NCBI RefSeq assembly: GCF_024623725.1
Contig: NZ_JANKHG010000027.1
Coordinates: forward strand, 1-64,000
Reading direction: 5' to 3'
From: Limnobacter parvus
Lineage (GTDB): Bacteria; Pseudomonadota; Gammaproteobacteria; Burkholderiales; Burkholderiaceae_B
Length of the DNA: 64,000 nucleotides
In this document: positions 44,465 to 54,173 of the stretch, one piece after another
How positions within the stretch are numbered: the stretch's first letter is position 1
How the letters are laid out: every line of letters begins with the position of its first letter
The notes under the pieces: generated by a model
What the model saw: the letters and a program-made list of their open reading frames with translations, nothing else
Database searches by the model: none
What the model was told of the DNA's origin: nothing
Translations under genes and position numbers: made by a program

Positions 44465-44719
44465 ATGGTCGTCATTCGACTCGCACGTGGTGGTTCTAAA
44501 AAGCGCCCATTTTATAGCCTGGTGGCTGCTGATTCACGCAACCGTCGCGATGGCCGTTTCATCGAGCGCATTGGTTTTTACAACCCTGTTGCGCCTGCTG
44601 GCTCCGAAGGTCTGCGTATCTCCATGGATCGTTTGACCTACTGGAAAAGCGTTGGCGCACAGTGTTCTTCTACTGTTGACCGCCTGGTTGGTGAATACAA
44701 CGCCAAGCAAGCTGCTTAA
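44465..44719 (+). CDS. rpsP: 30S ribosomal protein S16
   Basis: An 84-residue protein with the S16 signature [17 protein letters not shown] and [20 protein letters not shown]. It is an assembly protein of the 30S body. GAGGA precedes the ATG. It heads the rpsP-rimM-trmD-rplS operon, but an intrinsic terminator separates it from rimM. Confidence 0.98.
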   Translation: MVVIRLARGGSKKRPFYSLVAADSRNRRDGRFIERIGFYNPVAPAGSEGLRISMDRLTYWKSVGAQCSSTVDRLVGEYNAKQAA

Positions 44720-44826
44720 TTTAAAGATTTATTAGAGTTTTCGCATAGATTGTTGTCGGCGCTTGGTTATCATTGGCGGTAATCGATCACAAATAGCAAT
44801 CAAGGCCAAAAACTGCTTGTAATCAC

Positions 44827-44866
44827 AAAGTCCGTGAATGTTTACGTTCGCGGACTTTTGTTTTTG
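44827..44866 (+). terminator. Terminator/attenuator between rpsP and rimM
   Basis: AAAGTCCGTGAA pairs with TTCGCGGACTTT (one G-T pair) across an eight-base loop and is followed by TGTTTTTG. It probably ends most rpsP transcripts and lowers expression of the modification genes rimM and trmD. Confidence 0.8.
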
Positions 44867-44907
44867 CCCCAATGCACAATGCGGAACACTGATTCTGGAA
44901 ACCGAGC

Positions 44908-45474
44908 ATGAACATACCTGACGATTTGGTTGAGCTGGGTCGAATTGGCGAGCCTTATGGTTTGAAGGGCTGGGTCAATGTACTTCCCTCGTCTGAAGAA
45001 CCAGATGTGCTGCTGAAAAGCAAGCAGTGGTGGGTGTCGCGTTTGCCAGCCAGTGATGGGGCAGCCGTGCGCCGTGCGGCTCAACCCAAATTTGAAGATT
45101 TGGTGTTCGAGTCATTTCGCGTGTTGCAAAGTAAACCCCACTCAAGCCGAATTGTTGCGCACCTTGAAGGCATTGAGCAGCCTGAACTCGCGGCCCAGTT
45201 CAAGGGTCGAAGGGTGTATGTGTCACGGGCCCGCTTTCCAGCGCCTGCCGAAGGTGAATATTACTGGATTGACCTGGTGGGTTGCGAAGTGGTGAATGTT
45301 CAAAGCCAGGCCTTGGGCTCTGTGATTCAAGTGGTTGACCATGGCGCGCATCCTATTTTGGTGGTAAAAGGCGCTGCAGATCAGGAAATATTGATTCCTT
45401 TTGTAGCCGCTTATGTATTGAATGTCGACACGCAAGCCAAACAAATTCAGGCTGATTGGCAGGATGATTATTAA
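44908..45474 (+). CDS. rimM: Ribosome maturation factor RimM
   Basis: A 188-residue protein. The N-terminal RimM barrel includes [17 protein letters not shown] and the C-terminal PRC-like barrel includes [13 protein letters not shown] and [14 protein letters not shown]. It binds S19 and helps 16S head maturation. Its stop overlaps the trmD start by one base (TAATG). Confidence 0.95.
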   Translation: MNIPDDLVELGRIGEPYGLKGWVNVLPSSEEPDVLLKSKQWWVSRLPASDGAAVRRAAQPKFEDLVFESFRVLQSKPHSSRIVAHLEGIEQPELAAQFKGRRVYVSRARFPAPAEGEYYWIDLVGCEVVNVQSQALGSVIQVVDHGAHPILVVKGAADQEILIPFVAAYVLNVDTQAKQIQADWQDDY

Positions 45475-46208
45475 TGACGGGCCCGCGCTTTGATGTGATT
45501 ACGCTGTTTCCTGACCAATTTCCGAATTTGGTTGAACTGGGCGTGGTCGGCAGGGCGCTGAAAAAACAGTTGTTTGAACTGAATTGCTGGAATCCACGCG
45601 ATTTCACCGATGACCCACACCGAACAGTGGATGATCGTCCTTATGGCGGCGGGCCCGGCATGGTCATGATGGCGGAGCCCTTGGTGCGCTGCGTAAGCGC
45701 TATTCGCCAAGCGCGTGGCGATACGGCACCCGTGGTGTTTTTAACTCCCCACGGCCCTTTGTTAAAACAAGCCGATATTCGTGGCCTGAGTAATCTGGGG
45801 AAGGGCGCAATTTTGTTGTGTGGTCGCTACGAGGGCGTGGATCAACGCTTTATCGACGACCATGTAGACATCACGTTTTGTCTGGGCGATTTTGTGTTGT
45901 CGGGCGGCGAATTGGCAGTAGCCTGTTTTGTAGATGCTTGGGTACGCTTGCTTCCAGATGTGCTGAACCACGCTTTGTCGGCCACGCAAGATTCATTCGA
46001 GGCGGGCTTGCTGGATTGTCCGCACTACACCCGCCCGGAAGTATTTGAAAATAAGGCAGTTCCAGACGTGCTTTTGTCCGGAAATCATGCCAAAATAGAG
46101 AGTTGGCGTTTTGAGCAAGCAAAAGCTTACACAAATCGCTTTCGGCCAGAATTGCTGGAGGATATACACGTACAAGCAGGTACAACCGCTTCCAGTAAAA
46201 AAGCCTAG
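45474..46208 (+). CDS. trmD: tRNA (guanine-N1)-methyltransferase
   Basis: A 244-residue SPOUT methyltransferase. The knot region shows [13 protein letters not shown] and LSGGELAV, and [13 protein letters not shown] lies in the active-site loop. It makes m1G37 in tRNAs reading CNN codons, preventing frameshifts. It is co-translated with rimM and followed by a folded leader before rplS. Confidence 0.97.
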   Translation: MTGPRFDVITLFPDQFPNLVELGVVGRALKKQLFELNCWNPRDFTDDPHRTVDDRPYGGGPGMVMMAEPLVRCVSAIRQARGDTAPVVFLTPHGPLLKQADIRGLSNLGKGAILLCGRYEGVDQRFIDDHVDITFCLGDFVLSGGELAVACFVDAWVRLLPDVLNHALSATQDSFEAGLLDCPHYTRPEVFENKAVPDVLLSGNHAKIESWRFEQAKAYTNRFRPELLEDIHVQAGTTASSKKA

Positions 46209-46211
46209 GTA

Positions 46212-46281
46212 GTGCTGACATATTGACTAAAGTTGCCGAAGGGTTAAAACCGCCTAGGGGCCAAAGTCAGTCAATCAGCAC
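46212..46281 (+). promoter_or_regulatory. Long-range hairpin in the trmD-rplS intergenic region
   Basis: GTGCTGA (46212) pairs perfectly with TCAGCAC (46275) and TTGACT (46223) with AGTCAA (46269). This gives 13 base pairs with one four-base bulge around a 40-base loop containing GGTT-AAA-ACC. It is not a terminator. It may be an RNase site or a leader through which L19 regulates itself. Confidence 0.5.
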
Positions 46282-46364
46282 ATTTTAATTTTTCATCCTC
46301 TGGCGGCGTGTACTCAAAAAATTTGGGTCAATAAAATGCCGTGAATGATGACTTGGAGATATCA

Positions 46365-46745
46365 ATGAATTTGATTCAACAACTCGAGCAAGAAGAAATT
46401 GCTCGTTTGGGTAAAGAAATCCCTGACTTCGCCCCTGGCGACACCGTGATTGTTAGCGTTCGAGTGATCGAAGGCACACGTTCACGTTTGCAGGCCTACG
46501 AAGGTGTAGTAATTGCACGCCGCAACCGCAGCCTGAATTCCTCCTTCATCGTTCGCAAGATTTCATCTGGCGAAGGTGTTGAGCGTACATTCCAGTTGTA
46601 CTCTCCTTCCATCGAAAAGATTGAAGTGAAGCGTCGCGGTGATGTTCGCCGTGCCAAGCTGTACTACCTGCGCGATCGTTCAGGCAAGTCTGCACGTATC
46701 AAAGAAAAGTTGCCACAGCGTGTGAACAAGAAAGCAGCCGTATAA
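46365..46745 (+). CDS. rplS: 50S ribosomal protein L19
   Basis: A 126-residue protein with the L19 pattern [34 protein letters not shown] and [14 protein letters not shown]. It lies at the subunit interface. ATG 46365 has TTGGAG six bases upstream; a longer frame exists upstream but lacks such a signal. It ends the rpsP operon. Confidence 0.98.
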   Translation: MNLIQQLEQEEIARLGKEIPDFAPGDTVIVSVRVIEGTRSRLQAYEGVVIARRNRSLNSSFIVRKISSGEGVERTFQLYSPSIEKIEVKRRGDVRRAKLYYLRDRSGKSARIKEKLPQRVNKKAAV

Positions 46746-46801
46746 GTTTTATTTTTGCGGCGCCTAGTTCACAAGCCTGGGCTGAAATGCCTGGTAGCTT
46801 G

Positions 46802-46834
46802 AAAAAGCCAGTTCCTTGTGAACTGGCTTTTTTT
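46802..46834. terminator. Bidirectional terminator between rplS and recG
   Basis: AAAAAGCCAGTTC pairs with GAACTGGCTTTTT across five bases. T tracts exist in both directions, so it serves rplS and the convergent recG. Confidence 0.9.
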
Positions 46835-46849
46835 ATTGCAGAGCGTTTT

Positions 46850-48955
46850 TTAGCTAAGCCACCAGGGTGTTTCTTCGATCCAGCGTTGAATGTGCCGACG
46901 GGTGTTTTCAGCGTCCATTGGCATTTGTTGCGCCAGCGTTCTCGCCAGTTCCAGCAGGTCTTTGTCTATCATGGGATCGGCATAGCGCATCATCGGCAAC
47001 CCTGACTGTCGCTTACCCAGCAGTTCACCGGGCCCACGAATTTCAAGGTCTTTTTCAGCCAGGTAAAAGCCGTCGTCACTTTCATGCATGGCCTTCAAGC
47101 GCATTTTAGATGTGTTCGACAAGGGGCCGCCAAACAGCAACACACACACACTTTGCACACTGCCGCGTCCAACACGGCCACGCAGCTGATGCAGTTGGGC
47201 CAGCCCAAATCGTTCTGCCTGGTCGATGACCATGAGGCTGGCATTGCCAACGTCTACACCTACTTCAATCACTGTGGTTGAAACCAGCAAATCAAGTTCA
47301 CCGGCAGCAAAAGCAGACATGGTGGCCTGTTTCAGTTTGTTGTCTTGTTTGCCATGCAGCAAACCGATGCGCCGCGTTGGCAGCTGTTCACACAGGTCGG
47401 TGTAGGTGGCCTGTGCTGCTTGCAAGTCGAGAGTTTCGCTTTCTTCGATCAAAGGGCAAACCCAGTAGGCTTGTTGGCCTTTCTCAATTTCGCCCTCAAT
47501 GGCTGCAATCAGTTGTTCCCGTTTTTTCTGCGACAGCAGTTTGGTAATAATGGGTTTTCGACCCGGCGGTTTTTCATCCAGATTCGAAACAGCCAGGTCA
47601 GACAAATAAGTTTGTGCCAAGGTGCGGGGAATCGGTGTGGCGCTCATCATAAGCTGGTGGGCCAAGTGTCCCTTGCTGGCTTTGCCAATCAGCGAAAGCC
47701 GCTGGGCCACGCCAAACCTGTGTTGTTCATCGACCACGACCAGTGCCAGTGCTTTGAATTCCACATGGTCTTGAACCAGTGCGTGCGTGCCAATGACCAC
47801 ATCCACCTCGCCGGTGGCCAAGGCTTTCAAAACCTGGTCCTTCTCACTTTTTTTCATGGCACCTTGCAGCTTGGCACAGCGAACACCCACCGCTTCAAAC
47901 AAAGGGGTGAGCTTGTGGTGGTGTTGTGCAGCCAGCACTTCGGTGGGTGCCAATATGGCGGCCTGTTTGCCGTTCTCTATAGCACGCAGGCAAGCCAGTG
48001 CCGCCACCAGGGTTTTGCCGCTGCCCACGTCGCCTTGCAGCAGGCGTTGCATGGGGTAGGGCTGGGCCAAATCATTAAAAATTTCCCGACTCGAACGTTC
48101 TTGGGCGCCGGTTAGCTTGAAGGGAAGTTGCGCAATGAATTTCTTGACCAAACCGGCTTTGGCTGGTTTCAAAACACTTGCATTTTCCTGGGTGCGTTGT
48201 TGCCGGTATTCACGCATCAGTAATTGCTGCGCCAGCAGTTCATCCACTTTCACACGGGTCCAGGCTGGGTGGGTGCGCAAATTCAGGTCGTACAATTCCT
48301 GGGGTTTGGCCTGACCATGCAGGGTTTGCAAGGCCACGGGCCAAGGAGTCAATTTGTACTTCTTGCACAGGGTTGGCGGCAGGGTGTCGACAAAGCAAGC
48401 CGGGGGCAGTTTTTTCATCCAGCGGTGCCAGTCGCTTTGTTTTAATTGACCTGTGCTGGGGTACACAGGTTCAAGCACCGCGTCGGCGCGCGCCTGCGCA
48501 CGATCCATTGTTTCAAGGGGCTCGAGCACTGCACCAGCTGGCGCTATTTTCACGGTGGGGTGCACCATCTCGAAGGTACCAAAGCCTTGGCGAATCTGGC
48601 CGCTCAATTGAATTCGTGTGCCTTCACTGAGCTTTTGTTGCAAACCCGGGTAGAAATGTAGCCAGCGCAACAGCAGGCTTGTGTCGCCGTCTTCAACCCA
48701 AACACGGAGTTGTTTGCGAGGGTGGTATTGAACTTCAGAGCCAACCACAGTGGCTAACAGGTTGACCTTCTGCCCAACCTGAAGCGCGTCCATCGCCGTG
48801 ATGGACGCTTTGTCTTCAAATCGAAGTGGCAAGTGCAGCGCCAAACCCATCCAGTGCGGCGCATGCAAAATGGCTCCCACTGCATCGGCAATGGGGGGGG
48901 GCAGTGGCAGCAGTTCGTCGAAGCTGGGTGCCGGTTTGTGGACTGCTGCAGTCAA
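46850..48955 (-). CDS. recG: ATP-dependent DNA helicase RecG
   Basis: A 701-residue superfamily 2 helicase. The N-terminal wedge/OB domain is followed by motif I GDVGSGKTLVA, motif II VVDEQHRFG (the DEQH form of RecG) and motif III MSATPIPRT. Motif VI QLRGRVGRG and the C-terminal RecG box follow. It regresses stalled forks and unwinds Holliday junctions and R-loops. It is convergent with rplS and separated from ridA by 29 bases. Confidence 0.97.
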   Translation of the reverse strand: MTAAVHKPAPSFDELLPLPPPIADAVGAILHAPHWMGLALHLPLRFEDKASITAMDALQVGQKVNLLATVVGSEVQYHPRKQLRVWVEDGDTSLLLRWLHFYPGLQQKLSEGTRIQLSGQIRQGFGTFEMVHPTVKIAPAGAVLEPLETMDRAQARADAVLEPVYPSTGQLKQSDWHRWMKKLPPACFVDTLPPTLCKKYKLTPWPVALQTLHGQAKPQELYDLNLRTHPAWTRVKVDELLAQQLLMREYRQQRTQENASVLKPAKAGLVKKFIAQLPFKLTGAQERSSREIFNDLAQPYPMQRLLQGDVGSGKTLVAALACLRAIENGKQAAILAPTEVLAAQHHHKLTPLFEAVGVRCAKLQGAMKKSEKDQVLKALATGEVDVVIGTHALVQDHVEFKALALVVVDEQHRFGVAQRLSLIGKASKGHLAHQLMMSATPIPRTLAQTYLSDLAVSNLDEKPPGRKPIITKLLSQKKREQLIAAIEGEIEKGQQAYWVCPLIEESETLDLQAAQATYTDLCEQLPTRRIGLLHGKQDNKLKQATMSAFAAGELDLLVSTTVIEVGVDVGNASLMVIDQAERFGLAQLHQLRGRVGRGSVQSVCVLLFGGPLSNTSKMRLKAMHESDDGFYLAEKDLEIRGPGELLGKRQSGLPMMRYADPMIDKDLLELARTLAQQMPMDAENTRRHIQRWIEETPWWLS

Positions 48956-48984
48956 GGATAGGGCGGTGTGCGTGTTTACAGGGT

Positions 48985-49368
48985 TTAAAGGGCCAAAATT
49001 GCTTCAACTTCAAAGCGCGCACCTTTGGGCAGACTGGCCACACCCACCGTAGAGCGGGCCGGGAAGGGCGCAGACACGTACTCCTGCATGATGGCGTTGA
49101 CCTTTGCGAATTCACTAAGGTCGGTCAAGAACAGGGTGAATTTCACGACATTGGCGAGGCTTCCGCCCGCTTCTTCTGCCACGGCTTTCAAATTGGTGAA
49201 TGCCTGGCGAGCCTGTTCTTCGGTGCCAGGCCCCACCAGGTCGCCGCTAGCTGGGTTCAAGCCGATCTGACCAGAGGTGAAAACCAGATTGCCCAACTTG
49301 ATGGCCTGGCTGTAAGGACCGATGGCGGCTGGGGCTTTTGGGGTAGATACAACGGTTGCTTGAGTCAT
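48985..49368 (-). CDS. ridA: RidA family enamine/imine deaminase
   Basis: A 127-residue protein of the YjgF/RidA family, forming trimers. The active-site arginine lies in FPARSTVGVASLPKGARFEVEAI, and the start IGPYSQAIKLGNLVFTSGQIGL is typical. It hydrolyses reactive 2-aminoacrylate and related imines released by PLP enzymes. It is likely co-transcribed with recG downstream. Confidence 0.95.
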   Translation of the reverse strand: MTQATVVSTPKAPAAIGPYSQAIKLGNLVFTSGQIGLNPASGDLVGPGTEEQARQAFTNLKAVAEEAGGSLANVVKFTLFLTDLSEFAKVNAIMQEYVSAPFPARSTVGVASLPKGARFEVEAILAL

Positions 49369-49501
49369 GTTGTGTGTGTAATAGGATTGGGTAAATGGAT
49401 CTAAATCCGCCTGATTACAATGATAACGCGGGGTAGCGCATTGTGTTGCTCATGGGGACGGTATACCATGTTCGACTTGTTTGTTGCACTGCAATGTACG
49501 C

Positions 49502-51451
49502 ATGAATCAAACCCCTAGATCAGCCAAAGTTCAACCCTCTTCTTCCCTGAGCACGGAAGAACGCGACGATATTTTTTCGGAAAAGTATGCGTGGGTGGCT
49601 GTGGGTGCATGCGGTTTGGCCTCGGTCGCTTTCGGGCCTGAGGAATCTTTCAAGGCTTTGGGCGATTCACGTCACTTACTTCTATTTCTTGGACTGCTGA
49701 CAGCTTTATCAATTCTGCTGGTGTCGCTGACTTACTTTCGCGTTACTGAATTGTTTCCAAAGGGTGGCGGTGGCTATGCCATGGCGACCAATTTGCTGGG
49801 CCCGCGGGTGGGGTTAATTGCCGGCGCGGCTTTGTTAGTGGACTACGTGCTAATGGTGGCACTGGGTATTAGCGCTTCAACACACCTGATGTTCAGCTTT
49901 CTCCCGCCTTATTTTTATGATTATCGAGTTTGGGTGTCCATGGCCTTGATGGTTGGTTTGATGGCATTTCACATTCAGGGCCGTCACTTGAACCTGAAGC
50001 CTTTCAAATACCTGTTTGTTGCCTTTCTGGTTACGCACCTGATGTTTATTCTGGTCGGTTTCTCCGACCATTTTCAAGATATCGGTGGTGTAGTCAAGCG
50101 CAGCGTTGAAACCACTCAATCTGATTTGAACACTTTGGGCTGGCTGCCTGTGCTGGCAATTTTTGCGCGGGGCTTTTTTCTAGGCGGAGGCACCTACACG
50201 GGGATTGAAGCTGCATCCGACACAGTTCAGCTAAGCCGTTACCGCCAAAGCAAGGAAAACCGCCGCAAAATGCTGGCGTACGTCGCTTGTGCGCTGGCCT
50301 TCGCAGCTGCAAGTTTGGCGGTTTTGTATTCGCTGTGGGATGTGAATGTGGAACCCACTATGGCATTGAATGGTGTGCTATTTGAGCGGGTATTCAGCGA
50401 CATTGGTTGGGACTGGCCTTACGTAATATTAGGTTTGCTGGTGATGTTGGGGCTGGAAACAGCGGTGTTGCTGCTTGCTGCCCACGTGGCATTTGCGGTG
50501 GGCCCGCGTGTGCTGTCAACCATGGCGATTGATTCCTGGCTGCCTCACCAGTTCCGGTATCTGTCGAATCGGTTTGTGACCAAAAACGGGATCATGTTGA
50601 TGGGTGGCCTGGCGTTGTTGGCAATCTATTTGGCCGATGCCAGTGTGGATTTGTTGGTGGTCCTGTTTTCGATCAATGTGTTTATTGTTTTCAGTTTGTC
50701 GATGCTCGGCCTGTGTGTGTACTGGCTAAAAAACCGTCATGAAAAGCGGTTTGTGAAAGGCTTTCTGTCGGCTGCTTTGGGGTTTGCCGTGTCGGCGTCT
50801 ATTTTGTTGGGCACCATCATCACCCAGTTTTTCCAGGGTGGCTGGATCACCATGTTGATTACCACGCTGGTGGTGTTGGCCTGCTTGTGGATTCGCAATC
50901 ATTACCGTGAAACAAAAGAAAAAATCGCGAAAATTGACGAAGTGTTTGCCATGGCGCAGTACGGTTCGGCAGCTTCGCCCCCCGAGTTAATCGACAACGG
51001 CAATACCGCCGTATTCATCGTCGGTAACAGCCGGGGTGGTGGCTTGCATGCGTTGCTGTGGGTTCAGCGTATGTTTCCCAATCACTTTCAGAATTTTGTG
51101 TTCATGAACGCCCGCACTGTTGATTCAAAAGCTTATGGTGGTCGGGAGGCCCTAGAGGCCATGCGGGTAGATGCCTCGGTTTCGCTGAATTACTTTGTGA
51201 ATTTTTGCCGAAGCCATGGCTTGCGCGCCAAAAGTTATTTGTCTTTCGGTACAGATGCGGTGGAAGAGCTGACAACCTTGGCCAAAGAAGTGGCAGAAAA
51301 CCATCCAAACGCGATTTTCTTCACCAGCAAGTTGGTGTTTGAAGATGAAAATATTTTGACTCGTTTGTTGCACAACCAGGCTGCGCTTGAATTGCAGCGC
51401 CGTTTGCACAACGCTGGCCAGCAAATGGTTATTTTGCCCATGCGGCTTTGA
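49502..51451 (+). CDS. APC-superfamily permease with a soluble C-terminal domain
   Basis: From ATG 49502 the protein has 649 residues. The first 470 or so hold about 12 membrane helices of the amino acid/polyamine/organocation type, with the unwound-helix motif VAVGACGLASVAFGPEESF near the start. The last 150 residues form a cytoplasmic domain starting around ELIDNGNTAVFIVGNSRGGG and ending QQMVILPMRL. That domain resembles a nucleotide- or stress-binding fold more than a membrane region, but I cannot name it. The transported substrate is unknown. It is monocistronic, upstream of oxyR. Confidence 0.8.
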   Translation: MNQTPRSAKVQPSSSLSTEERDDIFSEKYAWVAVGACGLASVAFGPEESFKALGDSRHLLLFLGLLTALSILLVSLTYFRVTELFPKGGGGYAMATNLLGPRVGLIAGAALLVDYVLMVALGISASTHLMFSFLPPYFYDYRVWVSMALMVGLMAFHIQGRHLNLKPFKYLFVAFLVTHLMFILVGFSDHFQDIGGVVKRSVETTQSDLNTLGWLPVLAIFARGFFLGGGTYTGIEAASDTVQLSRYRQSKENRRKMLAYVACALAFAAASLAVLYSLWDVNVEPTMALNGVLFERVFSDIGWDWPYVILGLLVMLGLETAVLLLAAHVAFAVGPRVLSTMAIDSWLPHQFRYLSNRFVTKNGIMLMGGLALLAIYLADASVDLLVVLFSINVFIVFSLSMLGLCVYWLKNRHEKRFVKGFLSAALGFAVSASILLGTIITQFFQGGWITMLITTLVVLACLWIRNHYRETKEKIAKIDEVFAMAQYGSAASPPELIDNGNTAVFIVGNSRGGGLHALLWVQRMFPNHFQNFVFMNARTVDSKAYGGREALEAMRVDASVSLNYFVNFCRSHGLRAKSYLSFGTDAVEELTTLAKEVAENHPNAIFFTSKLVFEDENILTRLLHNQAALELQRRLHNAGQQMVILPMRL

Positions 51452-51476
51452 GCCCTTTGCCTAAAAGATGTGTTGC

Positions 51477-51505
51477 TTGACAGGCGGGGCTTTGTAATAA
51501 TAATT
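51477..51505 (+). promoter_or_regulatory. Sigma70 promoter of oxyR
   Basis: A perfect -35 TTGACA is followed after 17 bases by ATAATT (within TAATAATAATTAA, which allows other registers). The start codon lies about 25 bases beyond the likely start site. Confidence 0.65.
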
Positions 51506-51533
51506 AAACCTGCAATCTTGATAGCAAAATTAA

Positions 51534-52478
51534 ATGACTCTCACTGAATTAAAGTACATCGTCGCCCTGGCTCGAGAAAAACATTTTGGCCGCGCTGCAG
51601 ATGCTTGCTTTGTCAGCCAGCCAACTCTTTCCGTTGCCATTAAAAAGCTTGAAGAAGAACTGAGTGTGTCTTTGTTTGAGCGGGGCTCGAATGAAGTTTC
51701 ACTGACTGCGGTGGGTGAGCGCATCGTAGTTCAGGCCCAAAGAGTGCTGGAAGAGGCGTCTGCCATCAAGTCCATCGCACAGCAAGGCATGAACCCGCTG
51801 AACGGACCACTGCGCGTCGGGGTGATTTACACCATTGGGCCATATTTGTTGCCAGGGCTGGTTTCGAGCATGATTGAACGGGTCCCCTCCATGCCTTTGG
51901 TGCTCCAGGAAAACTTTACGGTGCGCTTGCTGGAGTTGTTAAGACAGGGCGAGATTGACGTGGCCGTATTGGCGCTTCCTATCAACGAATCGGGATTTGT
52001 TATTCAACCTTTGTACGATGAACCGTTTATGGTGGCGCTGCCAAAATCGCACCGATGGGCCAATGAAAAATCCATTCGTTCAGACGATCTGCGCAGTGAA
52101 AACATGTTGTTGCTGGGCACTGGCCATTGCTTCCGTGACCAGGTACTGGGTGTTTGCCCAGAACTTTCGCGTTTCTCGCAATCTTCAGAGGGCATTCAAC
52201 GCACCTTTGAAGGTAGTTCGCTGGAGACCATTCGCCACATGGTGGCTTCGGGTGTGGGCATTACTGTGTTGCCTTCCAGTTCAGTACCCAACCCCGTGCC
52301 CAAGGAATCGTTGCTGACTTACATTCCATTGGCCGATGATGACACCCGCCGTACTGTGGCCTTGGTGTGGCGCAAAAGCTTTGGACGCCGTGAGGCACTG
52401 GATGCGCTGCGCGACGCCATCATGGAATGCACCTTGAACGGCGTTGAGTTTCTGGATTCACCACAAATGGTTCGCTAA
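51534..52478 (+). CDS. oxyR: Hydrogen peroxide-sensing regulator OxyR
   Basis: A 314-residue LysR-type protein. The DNA-binding start MTLTELKYIVALAREKHFGRAA is typical. The redox cysteines are Cys199 and Cys208 in GHCFRDQVLGVCPEL, with the same numbering as E. coli OxyR. Oxidation forms a disulphide that switches the promoter set for peroxide defence. It is four bases ahead of ubiA, the common oxyR-ubiA order in betaproteobacteria. Confidence 0.97.
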   Translation: MTLTELKYIVALAREKHFGRAADACFVSQPTLSVAIKKLEEELSVSLFERGSNEVSLTAVGERIVVQAQRVLEEASAIKSIAQQGMNPLNGPLRVGVIYTIGPYLLPGLVSSMIERVPSMPLVLQENFTVRLLELLRQGEIDVAVLALPINESGFVIQPLYDEPFMVALPKSHRWANEKSIRSDDLRSENMLLLGTGHCFRDQVLGVCPELSRFSQSSEGIQRTFEGSSLETIRHMVASGVGITVLPSSSVPNPVPKESLLTYIPLADDDTRRTVALVWRKSFGRREALDALRDAIMECTLNGVEFLDSPQMVR

Positions 52479-52481
52479 GGC

Positions 52482-53345
52482 ATGGCCGTATTGAACGCAG
52501 CGCGCCTGCGGGATTATTACCTGCTGCTGCGCCTGGACAAACCCATCGGTATTTTATTGCTGATGTGGCCCACCCTGTGGGGCCTGTGGATGGCGGCTGA
52601 AGGCGCGCCACCGGTGCAAGTGTTGCTGATTTTTGTGGCGGGTGTGGTGTTGATGCGTTCTGCCGGTTGCGCGATTAATGATTATGCAGACCGCGACATC
52701 GACTTGCATGTGGAACGCACGCGCAATCGCCCATTAACCAGCGGGCGGATCAAATCAAAAGAAGCTTTACTGCTTGCTGCAGGCCTGGCCATTCTGGCCT
52801 TGCTGATTACTTTGCCCTTGGGCTGGCCTGTTATATTAATGAGCATTCCAGCCGTTTTTCTAGCAGGCAGTTATCCCTTCACCAAGCGTTTTTTTCCGAT
52901 GCCGCAAGCCTACTTGGGCATTGCATTCGGCTTTTCGATCCCAATGGCGTTTGTGGCAGTGCAGGGCAGTGTACCGATGGAGGGTTGGCTGATTTTTGTA
53001 GCCAACGTATTCTGGACCATTGCTTACGATACAGAATATGCGCTGGTCGACAAGCCCGACGATTTAAAGCTGAACATTAAAACAGCGGCCATTACGCTGG
53101 GGCGGTTCGACATTGCAGGCATCATGGTTTGTTATGCAGCCAGCCTGTTGTTGTGGGCTGTGGTTGCCAATTCTTTAAGTTATGGCCTTGGCTTTTGGGC
53201 TGGCTGGGTGGTGGCCTGCGGCATTGCGTTGTATCACTTCATCCTGATTCGCAATCGAGACCGTGCACGCTGCTTCAAAGCGTTTTTGCACAACAACTGG
53301 CTGGGTGGCGCACTATTTGCAGGCCTGGTGCTGCAATATCTTTAA
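52482..53345 (+). CDS. ubiA: 4-hydroxybenzoate octaprenyltransferase
   Basis: A 287-residue integral membrane prenyltransferase with eight to nine helices. The first Asp-rich motif is NDYADRDIDLHVERTRNRPL, and the second is in DTEYALVDKPDDL. It attaches the polyprenyl chain to 4-hydroxybenzoate in ubiquinone synthesis. It follows oxyR closely and ends three bases before the convergent proC stop. Confidence 0.95.
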   Translation: MAVLNAARLRDYYLLLRLDKPIGILLLMWPTLWGLWMAAEGAPPVQVLLIFVAGVVLMRSAGCAINDYADRDIDLHVERTRNRPLTSGRIKSKEALLLAAGLAILALLITLPLGWPVILMSIPAVFLAGSYPFTKRFFPMPQAYLGIAFGFSIPMAFVAVQGSVPMEGWLIFVANVFWTIAYDTEYALVDKPDDLKLNIKTAAITLGRFDIAGIMVCYAASLLLWAVVANSLSYGLGFWAGWVVACGIALYHFILIRNRDRARCFKAFLHNNWLGGALFAGLVLQYL

Positions 53346-53348
53346 GTT

Positions 53349-54158
53349 TTAATTGCCCGCATTTTTTTGCAATTCCACCGCCCGGTCGCAAGCGGCTTGG
53401 GCGGCAATTCCAATGGCCTCTGAAACGCCAAGTGCGCGCAGTTGTTCCAGCCCCGCAAACGTGGTGCCGCCCTTGCTGGTTACCTTTTCGCGCAGCGTTG
53501 AGAAGGAATCATCTGATTGTTTGGCCAGGGTGGCTGCACCCAAAAAGGTCTGATTCACGAGCAAATTGGCTTGTGCTTCATTGAAGCCCAGGTTTTGTGC
53601 CGCTTTGGCCAGTGCTTCCATCATAAAAAACACATAACCTGGACCACTGCCTGATATGGCGGTAACTGCATTAATTTCTTCTTCAGTGTTGAGTACCAAC
53701 ACCTCGCCACAACTGCTGAAAATTTGATGGGCTGTGGCGTGGTCGGCTTCGGTGCAATTGGCAGTGAAGAACAAACCGGAAATGCCTTGAGAAACCAGTG
53801 CGGGTGTGTTGGGCATGCAGCGCACCACACGCGCTGTGGGTTGTGTGCTCCAGTTCTGGATTTGTGCAACGCTGACACCCGCCGCAATACTGATCAGCAA
53901 CACATTGTTCAGATTTTTGCTTTGGCTGTTCAACACCGCTTGCATCATTTGTGGTTTTACCGCCAGCACCACTACTTCAGGTTTGAAATTGGCTGGCCAA
54001 TCGACAGTGCAGCTTACTTTCAATTCAGCCATTTTTGCAGTCGCCTCTGGGCTGGGGTCGATGACATGAAAAGCTTGGGCTGGTACGCCATTGCGAATCA
54101 AGCCACCAAGAATGGCATAAGCCATATTTCCGCCGCCAATGAATAAAGTTTTTTGCAT
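53349..54158 (-). CDS. proC: Pyrroline-5-carboxylate reductase
   Basis: A 269-residue reductase. It begins with the NAD(P)-binding FIGGGNMAYAILGGL and has VVRCMPNTPALVSQG and the helical dimerisation region with SGSGPGYVFFMMEAL and SKGGTTFAGLEQL. It performs the last step of proline synthesis. It follows yggS by 15 bases, the conserved yggS-proC pair. Confidence 0.96.
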   Translation of the reverse strand: MQKTLFIGGGNMAYAILGGLIRNGVPAQAFHVIDPSPEATAKMAELKVSCTVDWPANFKPEVVVLAVKPQMMQAVLNSQSKNLNNVLLISIAAGVSVAQIQNWSTQPTARVVRCMPNTPALVSQGISGLFFTANCTEADHATAHQIFSSCGEVLVLNTEEEINAVTAISGSGPGYVFFMMEALAKAAQNLGFNEAQANLLVNQTFLGAATLAKQSDDSFSTLREKVTSKGGTTFAGLEQLRALGVSEAIGIAAQAACDRAVELQKNAGN

Positions 54159-54173
54159 AGTGGTTCCGAGTAT

